Assembly (NCBI GenBank): GCA_037952775.1
Contig: JBANAY010000003.1
Coordinates: 2,542,001 to 2,606,000 of the forward strand
Origin: Clonostachys chloroleuca
Taxonomy: Eukaryota; Ascomycota; Sordariomycetes; Hypocreales; Bionectriaceae
Reading direction: 5' to 3'
Length of the DNA: 64,000 nt
This document shows positions 1 to 10,622 of the stretch, piece after piece. Positions within the stretch are counted from its first letter, which is position 1, and every line of letters starts with the position of its first letter. The notes beneath the pieces are model-generated. The model made no database searches. It had not been told where the DNA came from and saw only the letters and a list, made by a program, of their open reading frames with translations. The position numbers and the translations under genes were made by a program.

Positions 1-536
1 TTGGTAAAGGTGCAGGTTGGTGGCCGTGTACAACGAGCCTATCAGGTGCAAAATTGCACCACGGCTACGAGTTTGCCCAGTCGAGCGTCGTCTCCAGAGG
101 TCTGTGGACCTCGAAGGACACATTTGAGATGACACTCCAGTTCAACGAGACCGCCTTCCGAGATGTCATTACAGTGACATTTTTGGACGGTGGAAGCGCC
201 GCCAAGCTAGACCGGCGTGTCAATGTCAATTCCTTCAGCAGGCAAAGGCCAACCATATGGTGCAGCACCCTCGTCAGAGGTGACGAGCTTCTTCCCTCGA
301 GTGGGCTGGGATCTGGTCACAAAATCACTTACTCCGTCGCCTCAAGCACGGTTGGTGAACTTCTTGATAACCCGGAGACACGAGCTATTTTGGAACAGGA
401 AGTCCCAGCACAACTTCTTGCCGATCCGAGGCTGGAAAAAGCTCGCATGTACACCTTTGAGATGGTCGGGCCGAGGGTAAAGGGGATGGGAGAAGATGTT
501 TTGGCTCGGATCGATGCCAAGTTGGCAGCTCTCTAA
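1..536 (+). CDS. C-terminal part of a probable beta-lactamase-related serine hydrolase (5' truncated by window edge)
   Basis: The reading frame is open from base 3, so the gene starts outside the window; about 177 residues and the stop codon are present. The visible part starts with a GxGxGWW-type stretch and continues with a beta-rich segment containing LWTSKDTFEMTLQFNETAFR. That arrangement resembles the C-terminal extension found after the serine beta-lactamase/penicillin-binding fold in many fungal and bacterial hydrolases, where a polypeptide of about 100 residues packs on the catalytic domain. The last 90 residues, including a TVGELLDNPETRAIL stretch, are predicted mostly helical. No SxxK or YxN catalytic motif is visible because that part is missing. 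The family call rests on pattern memory of the tail only; another hydrolase with a similar accessory domain is possible. Confidence 0.45.
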   Translation, partial: GKGAGWWPCTTSLSGAKLHHGYEFAQSSVVSRGLWTSKDTFEMTLQFNETAFRDVITVTFLDGGSAAKLDRRVNVNSFSRQRPTIWCSTLVRGDELLPSSGLGSGHKITYSVASSTVGELLDNPETRAILEQEVPAQLLADPRLEKARMYTFEMVGPRVKGMGEDVLARIDAKLAAL

Positions 537-2987
537 AGCCTGGATGTAACAGAGGGTCGAAAGGCGAGTGATGTAGCAACTGCCAAGGATCATTTTACAC
601 AATTGTCGGCGCTTAAATCTAGCTTCGATGTGGACTGTTGACGAAATTGTCTGCCCTTCGAAGATGTCCAATAAATCTACATATACAATATTGAAACCTT
701 TTGTGCCCCCTACTGCTTCACCTCATGACTTCTCTCGCTGGGTTTTCAAAATTCATAGTAGAAATACACAAGACCCTTCCTGTTCACTATAACTGGCTAC
801 ACGGCATATCATCGCGAAGCTGAAGAGCGGTTTAGCTACAGGGAATGAGTGATGCCTCGAGAAGTGCAAGCAAGCTTGAATCGTCTTCTACTTTCAAAGT
901 CAGAGTCGAGTCAAATTTAGTGATTCGCCATGAAGATTTGTCGCTCTGGAAAAGCCGCGAGGTTTAACTACCTGCGGAACAACAATCACCTTCATGCTCC
1001 TTACACTGAAGCAACTAGAAGCTAAAGGCTGATAAAGCGATGGCGTAAGGAAAAGAGGCCATCCTACCTGGTCCTGGCCACGCATGACCCAGAGGTATCC
1101 GGTAGTGGCTCGAATGCGAGTGATATAATACAGTTCATATCAAACATCGGAGCACATTGAAACATCAACAGATAAAGCAGACGGCCACGTCCAGATTTAG
1201 GCAGCCGCGGGAGCACCCTTGTATCCAGACGGTTTCGCGGACGTGCTGGCCTCCATAATCCAGCCAGGGTCTCGCCTGCAAAAAGGCCAACTGACTTGGG
1301 TAGAGGAGGGGTTATGGAGTCATGGACCCTGTGGTCGTAGCGATTACTTGCAGCAGAACGCAGCATCGAAGAGGGACCTCGCCAAATGCCAGGTACATAT
1401 TAAATTGTGGGTGTTGTCCTGCCATCAGGTCCATAGAAGGGACAGTAATTTCTATTAGGTTAAATTTCTAAGCATTAGACTAAGGAAGTGTAAGTCTCTG
1501 GATACGAGTCTCGGAACTAATAACGATGAATGCAGAAGGGAAGCATTGGAAGACCAGATCCTCAACCTGTAGGGTAGTTCAGGGTTTTGGTTGAAGAGTC
1601 GAAATGTCAACATCTCGGACCTGCTCGTTTTCCGTACGACACAAGCCAACTGAAATTATGCCCACTAGATAACAGGCGGTGAAATGATTCTGGAAGCTTT
1701 CTGGCATGGAAGCTAAGAAGAAGTTCCCTTGCAGGTTTCGGCTGCGCATGTGGAGAATGCCTTGTATGCAGCAGCATGATTCATCTCCCAATGAGGCAGC
1801 AGAGCAAAGTCCTCTGGCTCTAAGCGAGTAACACCGCAGCGGGATATTCGTTGCTGGCTGCGGTCATCGGTCTCTTTCCGAGCCAATAGCATCCAGACTC
1901 AGTGTTGAGTTCGGGGCATACTTGGTCTTCCGCAGACTGATGGCCAGCAATTGCTCTCAACTCAACGGGTGCATGTGCTCAGCGCCGAGGAGGCCCCTTC
2001 CATGCCATGTCTATAATGCTCGGCTGTTAAACATTGAACGGGGGGATGCTATGAAGATGCGGTGACACCGCTGACTTAACGGATGTCGTGCCTTAGATCA
2101 GACCAAACCCACCCATGATCCCGTTGGATGCAGATCTCGCTCATAGATTCTGACAGGTTGCTGGCTGAGATAGAGTTGCCTCCATGCTTGCCACTTGCGC
2201 ACGCGGGGCATGACCAGACATGTCAGCCCATTTCCCGTTGGCTTTCCTGGCTGGAGATTCGCTTCATGCTTGGGTGTGGAACGGACCAGATGCTGGAAGA
2301 AGGGAAAACGGAAGCTGGGTGCGCCGCCCAATCTGGCGCTGCGTCTCAGATTGCAAGTCCACCAAAGAAGAGCCACCTTGCTGGGTCGCGTTTCTATTAC
2401 CTGCAGCTGCAGGAAACATGCGTGCGAGGATGGGTGGGTGGAATGCGCTTCCTCACATCACACATCAGGGAACCCTGGGTCAATATTGCCTGCAATAGCT
2501 TGCGGGGAAAGCTGGATACCGACTAATGTCGGGCGTTGTGGAACCGGCTGGAACACTGACTACGTGTTGCTACTGGGTAATGCCCTGTATTACTGTCCAA
2601 GATCTCCATGATGGGAAACGCCATCGTAAGTTGATCGAGCCACAATGACAATGGCGCCAAGTACGTGCTCAATCTCGATACACCTATGATTTTCCAGGAC
2701 CCAGAATGGCAGACTATCTGCGGGATATACAGATCACAGTGTCAATGAGATGCATGCAGCCGGTTGGTTCCAAGCGAATGTGTTGTATAAGCTATATTGG
2801 AGAGGATATTATCATTATATTATTGTGTACGGAATAATATCTGAAACCATATGCACCACAAACTGCCACCGAGGCAGTTGGGTCTAATATGAGGAGGGCG
2901 ACTACCCTATAACGCCATGAGATAGAATAATACATAATGCGGTATGATATAATATGCATCGGTAATCATTGGGCCAAGCCAGATAGA
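537..2987. other. intergenic, no gene recognised
   Basis: About 2.45 kb between the truncated hydrolase and the secreted-protein gene. Open frames of up to 138 codons occur around 2.1-2.6 kb on both strands, but they overlap each other in several frames, have no recognisable domain and no consistent third-position bias. The stretch at 2780-2960 is AT-rich. I see no convincing gene, tRNA or transposase remnant. Confidence 0.6.
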
Positions 2988-3656
2988 CTAGGTTGACCAA
3001 TCGATTTGCGAAACAGCGTCATAGCACGGGGAGTCCAGTGCGTACTCATGGCTTGCCAGGGCATCTGGCGACAGGTCTGCAAGTGTTGTACACTGCGGTA
3101 GGAGACGAATCTTGCGGCATTCAGACGGGACCGCAGCCTCTATTACGCCGTGACGGAGGATGACAAAACTTTTGCCTTCGTAATATGATATGCTTTCCTC
3201 ACAAGCGTAGAACTGGACCGGTTGGAGCTCAGGAACGGCCCCACGTGAGAGCATAACTCCAGGAGTTCCAGGCCCAGCGTCAAGATGTGCAGTTGTAAAA
3301 CCCTCAGGATCGGCATCAGGCGTCAGCTTGAGCCCGGATGGGAAAGTCGGAGTGCCGCCATCGGTGATGATGGTGGCCTGATCTTGCTCATATTCGCTCG
3401 TCGTCCCGTTTTGGTAAAAGACACGGCCTTTGTCTGCCGAAAACCCAACTAGTGCCAGTCCAGCTCCAACATGAATGCTCGTCACGAAGGAATATTGGAT
3501 GGGGGTGGCAAAGTCATTGGAAGGGTCGGCAAGATCGACTATCAGGCTGAACCCTTTGGAGGTGGAGAATGAAGGAGAGCGTGTCTCCTCTCGTAAACGA
3601 AGGGGTGACGATGCCGCAGCACCCAACAAGCTTAGGCTCAGGAGAATATTAAACAT
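2988..3656 (-). CDS. small secreted protein, DUF7907-like
   Basis: Single-exon gene of 222 codons. Residues 1-16 form a typical signal peptide (hydrophobic LSLSLLGAAA core with Ala-Ser at the probable cleavage site), so the product should enter the secretory pathway. The mature part carries the pattern SKGFSLIVDLADPS, then a GAGLALVGFS segment and GRVFYQNGT with an N-glycosylation sequon. This matches what I remember of a fungal secreted family of unknown function (DUF7907). Four cysteines lie in the C-terminal third (around residues 150, 180, 188 and 211) and could form two disulfides. No enzymatic motif is visible. It could be an apoplastic or cell-wall-associated protein; function unknown. 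Confidence 0.65.
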   Translation of the reverse strand: MFNILLSLSLLGAAASSPLRLREETRSPSFSTSKGFSLIVDLADPSNDFATPIQYSFVTSIHVGAGLALVGFSADKGRVFYQNGTTSEYEQDQATIITDGGTPTFPSGLKLTPDADPEGFTTAHLDAGPGTPGVMLSRGAVPELQPVQFYACEESISYYEGKSFVILRHGVIEAAVPSECRKIRLLPQCTTLADLSPDALASHEYALDSPCYDAVSQIDWST

Positions 3657-6007
3657 GATGGATGGGAAGAATTGGAGTGCTCAAGATCAAGTAGAAGAGA
3701 AAAATAGATGACACCAGATAAAGTAGATGCAAGCCATATCTTCGACATGAGAGGACATCACGGCGTATTTCAATAGCAAAAAAACGCGCAGACAGACAGT
3801 CACGATACCACCATCAATCGCAGCTAATAGCTAGTCTTTGCCACGCCCACGAAGAGATGGTCTTGAGGGGCAGTGGCAACAAAGAGAGAAGGTTTGGCCG
3901 AGGGTGGCCGGGCTTGTCACAAAGGACCACCAAGTCTTGCAAGTGCAAGTCGGGACCTGGGGACTAATCTGAAAGTTCAATAGAGAGCGGGTATCTTGGT
4001 TAGTGTCGAAGTCAATTGTTCAGTTTCCTCGGAGTGCCTGAACTCTGTTCGGGTAGAGCGACGTAATGCACTGGAACGTTTGACGGGACTTTTCCGCACC
4101 TGTCTTGGTGTTTCAGTTGAGGCGTTGTAAGCGAGATCCGTCTGCCGTTCAGGCGGAGCGAGCTGAGAGACAGAAAATGCACATTGTACAAGTGCTTACC
4201 TGTAGAGGAGACCAATTGGTGCAAAGGTGATCGGCAAGGCTGGGAAAATGAGTTGTCAACTCCAGCCGCAGTAGGCTGAAGCCGGCTTCACCGGCCGATA
4301 GTTCACTCACAATCTTGATAGGTTCGTGCTCTTCGCAACATCAATCGTTTATTGGCCCCTTTCCAGAATGTCTCACCCAATATAGGTTCCCTTGCGAGCC
4401 AAGACGCGGATTTGGATAGGTTGGTAGGTAGATGAGACAATGTGGTCCATGTGATCCCTCCACCGAAAGGAAAGAGAAAACTTTTCTCGCCAAAGTCGCC
4501 GCAGGAAAATGATCGATCACCAGCATAAACAGACACAGCCTGAGCAACCCAGTCAGCAGTAATGAGGAGAAGAGTATTGGCGGCCGGGCTGTACGGAAAC
4601 CGGAAGGATTCCTTGACTGGGGCCACACGGACTCCCAATGTGAACATGCCTTGGCCAACGCTCCCCGACCCGCAGTCAGTTGAGCCAGTCCACATCTGAT
4701 GGGGTTGATGGCAACAGCCTTTCTTCTTAGCGTTTCCCTGGAACTAGTGTCGGCTTTTGCAGGTAACTTTAAAGTGATTCCCAGGTTGGAGACGACCACG
4801 GCAGGGAGAGGGCTTCTGCGGTTGGCTGGCACAAGCCGAAGGAAAGGTCCAAGATCTGGAGCCAGATCCTCCAGCGACAGGGCTTCGTGGTCGTAATGCT
4901 ACCTCTTACCGTGTGCCGAGCAAGGAAGGCCTCACGGGTGGACCGCAATCCTCTAGCCCGGGACCAGATTCTGATACATCACTCAGAAGACTACCAGTCA
5001 TCAACATGAGGTTTTGCCAGTTGGCAGCTGAAAAGATAAGGTGAGGTTGCAAGAGGCACGTGCTTGCTTTTGGGTCTTGCGAGCTTATGTAGTACTTGCA
5101 TTAGTCCACCACCTCCATATCTGAGGCTGATAACTGCTCCCATTTTGTATCGTCGAGGACGGGCAGGAGAATACACTGCAAAATGCACATGCCTACCCCA
5201 GACCGCGGGCAGGGATGGCACTGGGTATCCTATTGCACGCACTGAACCGTGTCCAATCTTGTTGTTTTTAGAAGTAATACTATGTAGTGACAGGCATTTC
5301 ACACGAAATTCAGCTTATCACGGCCCTCCCGTCAGGATCCGATATCACATTCTGGGATCATATTACGTACAGAGTGCTCACTCCCACACAAACAAGTCCA
5401 CGCATGTTTCACTCCTTGCAGCAATCGGCGGGGCCTATCAGTGTCGAATCAAGGAAAACCGAACCACAAACCGTGGAGGAACCATGGGCAGATGCGCTCA
5501 GGTCAGGCTTTCTCACTCGCCTTTTGGCTCGTATGACTGCGCTAGAGGAGGACAAAGAAGGGTTAGGTGAATTTCATGCACTGGGGATGCTGGTCTTGTC
5601 TTGCGCTGTGTAAATAGTGCGCAGTGCCTCCTGCCGGGGGGTGTGGATCACTGGGACGCCCCGCCCACAGCTGGCCCCCGGCCCCTGCTGTCGGTCGCTG
5701 TGGTTGGACCCTCCACTGTTTCCAGCTCATGTCCACTCGCGGCACGGCGCCGGCGTGATCCAATTCCACCACGACTCCTTGCGATTTGTTTTGTGGGAAG
5801 CGCCAACTGACGAAATAGGAGTGGGGGCTCTCGACCTGCTTCGTCCACTCAGCTGGTACGTCCAATGTGACTGAGAGTATGTAAAGCGCTGCACGCCCTC
5901 AATCTGATGTCCTGTCTCTCAAGCTCCCTTGGTGAGCATCTCTCCTTTGGTCTACCATCCCAACGGTTATGCCTGCCTAGCCCAGACTTCCTGGGCCATC
6001 AACCATC
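3657..6007. other. intergenic, no gene recognised
   Basis: About 2.35 kb. Several overlapping frames of 60-168 codons exist (for example near 4.3-4.8 kb minus and 5.06-5.87 kb on both strands), but none has a domain, a plausible splice structure or a clear advantage over its rival frames. The last few hundred bases are the likely promoter and leader of the F-box/ankyrin gene. Confidence 0.55.
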
Positions 6008-8593
6008 ATGTCGACGTTTGTAACTCTCCCGAACGAGCTGCTGCTCGAGATTGCTCGATCTGTCGACGAGAGACCCGATTTGCTCGCCCTCACCCTCGTC
6101 AGCAAGCAATGCCATGGCGTTGCCGAACCGGTTCTGTGGCAGCGCGAGGTCTCCTTGAATCGACCTGGGCCATTGCATTGGGCCATTGAAGAGGAAAACA
6201 TCTCTCTCGTCAGGAAGGCTCTCGACCATGGTGCTGACCCAAACCAGCCTGCCTACCGCCGTTGGCCGAGACCAGTGATCGAGGAGACTCACTGGTGGGA
6301 CTATACACCAATTCGCAGCAGCACCCAGGGCTTCACTTCAAACGGCCACTCTCACAACGATAGCCTTGATAGTAACTGGGCCGAGTTTGGGTGGTCATGT
6401 TGGCGTCCGCTTCACCTTGCCGTTACCAAAGGCAGAACCGATATGGTTGAGTTGCTTCTCGACCATGGGGCCGCAATAGATGAGTTATCATGGCATCTTT
6501 GCGACTGTAGGCCACATCCATCAAATGACTTGTTCCCTAACCTCCACGCTATAGCCGAGAATCTGGGTCAAGGCTTCCTGGACATAAAGGATGGTGGATG
6601 GACCCCCCTTCATCTGGCCATATGCCATCAAGACGTCGAGATGGCGAAGCTGCTCCTTCGGCGAGGGGCATCGACAGACACTCACCGGGATCTTCGATGG
6701 AACCATAATACCTCTAGTGAACCATCTCCAAGAAGGAATATCACAGCCATGCACGAGGCTGCGCGTTACGGTCTTCTGGATCTCATGGTCTTTCTAGTTG
6801 AAGGAGGCTACCAGTCTGTCGATACATATTCACGCCTGGTTGGAAAGCCAATCCACCTGGCCATCTGGAACAGGCACTTCGACACGGTTGTGCCGTGGCT
6901 AAAGGAACAGGGCGCCAATATAGACGAGGTTTGCCATGAGACAGGCACGACTCCACTTCTTGTCATGTGCCAAAACCAACAGCTTGACAGCGCTGTTCAA
7001 CTCATTGAGCTTGGAGCCGATGTCTCTTCTCGTGTCAACAACCACTCCGCTTTCACAGCGCTGCACTTGCTGGCATACCAAGCACCAGATGACCGAGGGA
7101 ATTTAGGCGGCATACAAAGTGCCACTAAATCAGAGGTTGTCAAGCTTCTTGTTTCCAATGGCCTTGATGTTGATACGTCAGAGAGAGGCAGTGGGTTCTC
7201 GGCACTCATCCTTGCAAGCGGCCATTGCAACCTTGATATGATGCGAACCCTGCTCGAGTGTGGTGCTGACCCTAATTATAGGGATCTCGGTGGCTCTACC
7301 GCGTTCAACAAAGTTGGCGTGCTAACTGAGTCGCCAAGACCTCGTATCTATGAAGCAGGTCGAATGCTGAGTGACTGGGGTCTGGATATTCAAGGGCCTT
7401 TCGCTGAGAACCAAACAACTCCACTCAACTCAGTGTGCCTAGCTCGCGCACGATCATCTGTGGTCAGTTCATTCCGCGATAAACAGTTTCTGAAACTCGC
7501 AAGGCTTCTGCTGAATCGGGGGGCGGATCCGAACGAAACAGGGCGGTTCAGCTCTGGCCCAGTCTCACAGGCCATCTACAGCTGTGCATTTGATATGGCA
7601 TCTCTCCTTCTCGAGAATGGCGGCCGGCCACAAGTCAATGACCTCGAAATGCTCTTAAAGCCAATGGTACTTAGACCGACTTATCAGTCTGGCCTTGTTT
7701 CATACGTACTTGGGCTCGACTATGAGAAATATGGTATCCTGCGGCCCTCGAATATGTTTTTGGACGACTTAATAAAGAAGTCCTTTATCCAAGGTGCTTG
7801 GCAAGCTACAGCAGAGCTCGTGGAGCACCACAGAAGCTCAGCATTACCGGCCAATGCCCTCCATCGCGCCCTGGACCGCTCCACCCTAGAATTCAACACG
7901 GCAAGCAACCTCCCACTGCTGTTGATTCAAGCGCTGCTCAAGGATGGTGCTGACCCCAACGCCACTTGGAAGGGCGAGCCTGCTTTATACTATGCAGGAC
8001 GAGCTGCCGCCTTCGAAGCGTGTACCAAAGAACTCCTTGCAGCCGGGGCTGATCTGGAGATAACCACACCGAAAATGCCACAAGGGGCGTTACTTTTCCT
8101 TTTCAGGAATGCTCGCCACTGCGCCCTGGGTCATATTGTCGAGCATGATGACAAGATACTTCATAATCGGCCCAAGGAATTTCATTCCAAGTGCTGGGAA
8201 TATCTCCTCCGGCCCGGGGCCAACAGGGACATAATTGGAGATTCCCAACACTTAGCGGCTGGCGAACAAGAGGGCACAAATACTGACGACTCAACGAGTG
8301 AAATTGACCTTGAAGAGGAAGACTACGATATCACACCCATTGCCTGGCAGCCAATTCTCGAGTACGTCAAACATGGACTTAGAACAGATGTTGATCTTGA
8401 GCGTGGGGGCACGTTGCGAAACACAATACGAAGAGTTGCGCTGCGATGTCCTATGTCGGACTATGATGCGAGAAGCCAGATTTTCGAACATCTGGGTCTT
8501 TCAGTGAAAGAGCTAGGCTTGAAAGATGAACTGACCGAATACGAAAGATGGAGGAGACGAGAAATTGGAGAGGACGGACTGCCGTTCCATTAG
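6008..8593 (+). CDS. F-box and ankyrin-repeat protein
   Basis: Uninterrupted 861-codon frame. Residues 6-45 (LPNELLLEIARSVDERPDLL then LVSKQCHGVAEPVLW) form an F-box-like helix bundle, which in characterised proteins binds Skp1 in SCF ubiquitin ligases. Roughly eleven ankyrin repeats follow: clear units begin with PLHWAIEEENISLVRKALDH (about 53), PLHLAVTKGRTDMVELLLDH, PLHLAICHQDVEMAKLLLRR, PIHLAIWNRHFDTVVPWLKE, ALILASGHCNLDMMRTLLEC, and further units ending GADPNET and GADPNAT. Several end in the GADP(N) beta-turn. A short acidic stretch (DDSTSEIDLEEEDYD) sits near residue 765. Such F-box/ankyrin proteins are numerous in Pezizomycotina. The target is unknown; a substrate-receptor role is inferred from the architecture. 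Confidence 0.88.
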   Translation: MSTFVTLPNELLLEIARSVDERPDLLALTLVSKQCHGVAEPVLWQREVSLNRPGPLHWAIEEENISLVRKALDHGADPNQPAYRRWPRPVIEETHWWDYTPIRSSTQGFTSNGHSHNDSLDSNWAEFGWSCWRPLHLAVTKGRTDMVELLLDHGAAIDELSWHLCDCRPHPSNDLFPNLHAIAENLGQGFLDIKDGGWTPLHLAICHQDVEMAKLLLRRGASTDTHRDLRWNHNTSSEPSPRRNITAMHEAARYGLLDLMVFLVEGGYQSVDTYSRLVGKPIHLAIWNRHFDTVVPWLKEQGANIDEVCHETGTTPLLVMCQNQQLDSAVQLIELGADVSSRVNNHSAFTALHLLAYQAPDDRGNLGGIQSATKSEVVKLLVSNGLDVDTSERGSGFSALILASGHCNLDMMRTLLECGADPNYRDLGGSTAFNKVGVLTESPRPRIYEAGRMLSDWGLDIQGPFAENQTTPLNSVCLARARSSVVSSFRDKQFLKLARLLLNRGADPNETGRFSSGPVSQAIYSCAFDMASLLLENGGRPQVNDLEMLLKPMVLRPTYQSGLVSYVLGLDYEKYGILRPSNMFLDDLIKKSFIQGAWQATAELVEHHRSSALPANALHRALDRSTLEFNTASNLPLLLIQALLKDGADPNATWKGEPALYYAGRAAAFEACTKELLAAGADLEITTPKMPQGALLFLFRNARHCALGHIVEHDDKILHNRPKEFHSKCWEYLLRPGANRDIIGDSQHLAAGEQEGTNTDDSTSEIDLEEEDYDITPIAWQPILEYVKHGLRTDVDLERGGTLRNTIRRVALRCPMSDYDARSQIFEHLGLSVKELGLKDELTEYERWRRREIGEDGLPFH

Positions 8594-9220
8594 CGGGTTA
8601 TGTTTCCTACCTTATGTCTGGCGTTGGATAGACAGGCGATGTCAGCAGAAGCTACTCGTTAAAAAACACTGTGGGTGTGCATGATTTGGGTTGGCTGGCA
8701 CACATATCACGGCGTATGACTACGACGATTTTCTTTCCCCCCTCTTCTTTCTTTTTATCATTCCTCATGCCTTTCCCGGGGTCGCCACTTTCCCTTGTGC
8801 GCCACCTTATTGCCTTACGCCCACTCTCTTTTGATTCCATTCCCTTCGCCTCCGCAGGACTAACAAAACAGGCCGAATGTCTCCTGTTGCACACTCTCTC
8901 TTGATTCCACACTTGGGGCAGGAATGGATATTCATATACATGCGTCTTACATGCAATTTTGTTTCGTTCCTTGTGATGAAGATATATTAGTAGCATCAGA
9001 TATGCAACCCCCGGGAGGGTATTTTCCCCAATAAACATTGATTAGTACTTTGTCGTTGCGCATCAATCAACGTGAGTTCATCACGACTTTATACTAGCAT
9101 GTCGAACCTCCATTCAAGCTTGCATGCATGATGCGATATTGACTTGTGCGTGAGGAGGTTGCAACCGGGAGATGGGGGTGCCATGTCTGGGCTTCCCGGA
9201 CAAACGGACCTACAGCAGAG

Positions 9221-9401
9221 ACTTCCTAGGCACGAGATGGGGTGGTTCCCCTGGAATAACCATTAGTTTTGTCTGTCTCGTGGGGAGGGGGGCAGCCCAA
9301 CGGATTTGAATTATGGAGGCAGCCGACCAGCAGCTGCCTCCGCATGAGGCAGACAAAACTAATGGTTATTCCAGAACCACCCCATCTTGTGCCCGAGAGG
9401 C
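9221..9401. repeat. 181-bp imperfect inverted-repeat (fold-back, MITE-like) element
   Basis: The left arm (9221-about 9287) and the right arm (about 9336-9401) are reverse complements for about 65 nt. A 24-nt core starting TGGAATAACCATTAGTTTTG is identical, as is GATGGGGTGGTTC next to it. The arms differ by an insertion of CCC in the left arm at 9248-9251 and by about nine substitutions, nearly all transitions. The centre holds a further small hairpin with 8-9 bp arms (GAGGCAGC..GCTGCCTC, about 9315-9341). There is no open reading frame of note inside. I see no unambiguous target-site duplication, so classification as a MITE is an inference. Confidence 0.75.
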
Positions 9402-10482
9402 ACAACGCATTACAAATGGATAGCATTACGCTGCCACTATGAGAGTATTAGCAGCAGGCTCGTAGAAAGGCAGAGGCAAAAGGATAACACTTACGTTGCC
9501 CAACAACCACTTCGGCCAGGGACCGATGACAATTGGTGGCCTCAAGGGCCAGGGAGATCTTGATGCGGAGGCTAAAATCACGTCAATTTAGCTGAGGCTG
9601 AACATGGTCAACGGCCAGAGTTTGTGGGAAGGGAAAGGGGGCTGGTCGCTGGAGAATACTCGGATAGATTGGCCGAGATTGGAGTTGATAGATGGCGAAA
9701 AGCCTGGGGCACGAGCCATGCAGCAAGACGGCATTCGAACATCGAGAATATCTCCGTTCGGAGGTTCGCCAGGTGGCTACTAGGAGATGGAACGCGCACG
9801 GGACAAAGCGCCGCATCCGGTAGCTCTAGCCCACGATGAGTGGCCCAGGGGAAACTGGGCTGGCACAATTGAGCCAGGGCCAGAGATGGATGGCCGGAGA
9901 CGACGCTGTTTGGTGCCTGCATTGCTCCCAGGCACGTCTGAGGTGGGCGGAGGGATGCTCTGGATTGCTCACTTGACTCTGGCCGCTACCCCACTTTCCA
10001 CTTTTCCTGCTCTGGAATGGGGCCCATCATCTTGCAGGCCAAACACCGAACACCGAACTATGTCCCCTCGCACCTCACGGGTGACCTCTACCTCTAGCTA
10101 CCTCCGTCGCCTTGGGGCCGTCTCCATTCCGAAACGTAAGGGAGAGCCTCTGCGGGCCAATTGCAGTCTCGCTCTCGGCTTCTCTGACACCCCGCAACCA
10201 CGGTCGACGGTTTCCCTGCCGGTCCATCTGGCGCTGCGACCAACCGCGAGATGCCGAGTGCTGTGCGAAGATGCGTTACGGATCGCGTGGGGCAGGCCCA
10301 GGCACTCCCGAGTGAGGGGTTTCTGATCTCAATGAGCTGATATTGGTGAGATCAATGGACACGTACGGTGAGATGGGATCTTGCCGAAGGGGGCGCGAGC
10401 GTGCGCCGTTACTGGGCGAACTGCCTGCTCATCAAGGTGGCACCGTGAGGAGGCATGAGGGGTTAGATGGCGTAGCGAAAAC

Positions 10483-10490
10483 CATAAATA
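10483..10490 (+). promoter_or_regulatory. TATA-like box of the formate dehydrogenase gene
   Basis: CATAAATA lies about 133 bp upstream of the start codon and is followed by a CT-rich leader, a common layout for strongly expressed genes of filamentous fungi. The call is based on motif and position only. Confidence 0.3.
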
Positions 10491-10622
10491 CGAAGCTCTT
10501 GCCCATGTCGAGGGTTGGAGTTCTCTTCTTCCCTCATCATACACATCTGCTCTTCAGTCCTCTGCTTCACTCTCGTACTACACAACATCTTCAAAAGTTT
10601 GCTTCAAACACATATCTTCAAA

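Larger units (their letters stand above)
8594..10622. other. intergenic, upstream region of formate dehydrogenase
   Basis: About 2 kb. It contains the inverted-repeat element described separately (9221-9401). From about 10480 it looks like a promoter and leader: a TATA-like CATAAATA at 10483-10490 followed by a pyrimidine-rich stretch (10520-10575) before the start codon. A 179-codon frame at 9787-10326 has no recognisable content and is taken as chance. Confidence 0.6.

Noticed and set aside
9787..10326. 179-codon frame upstream of formate dehydrogenase
   Set aside because: No domain, overlaps rival frames, lies in the likely promoter region.
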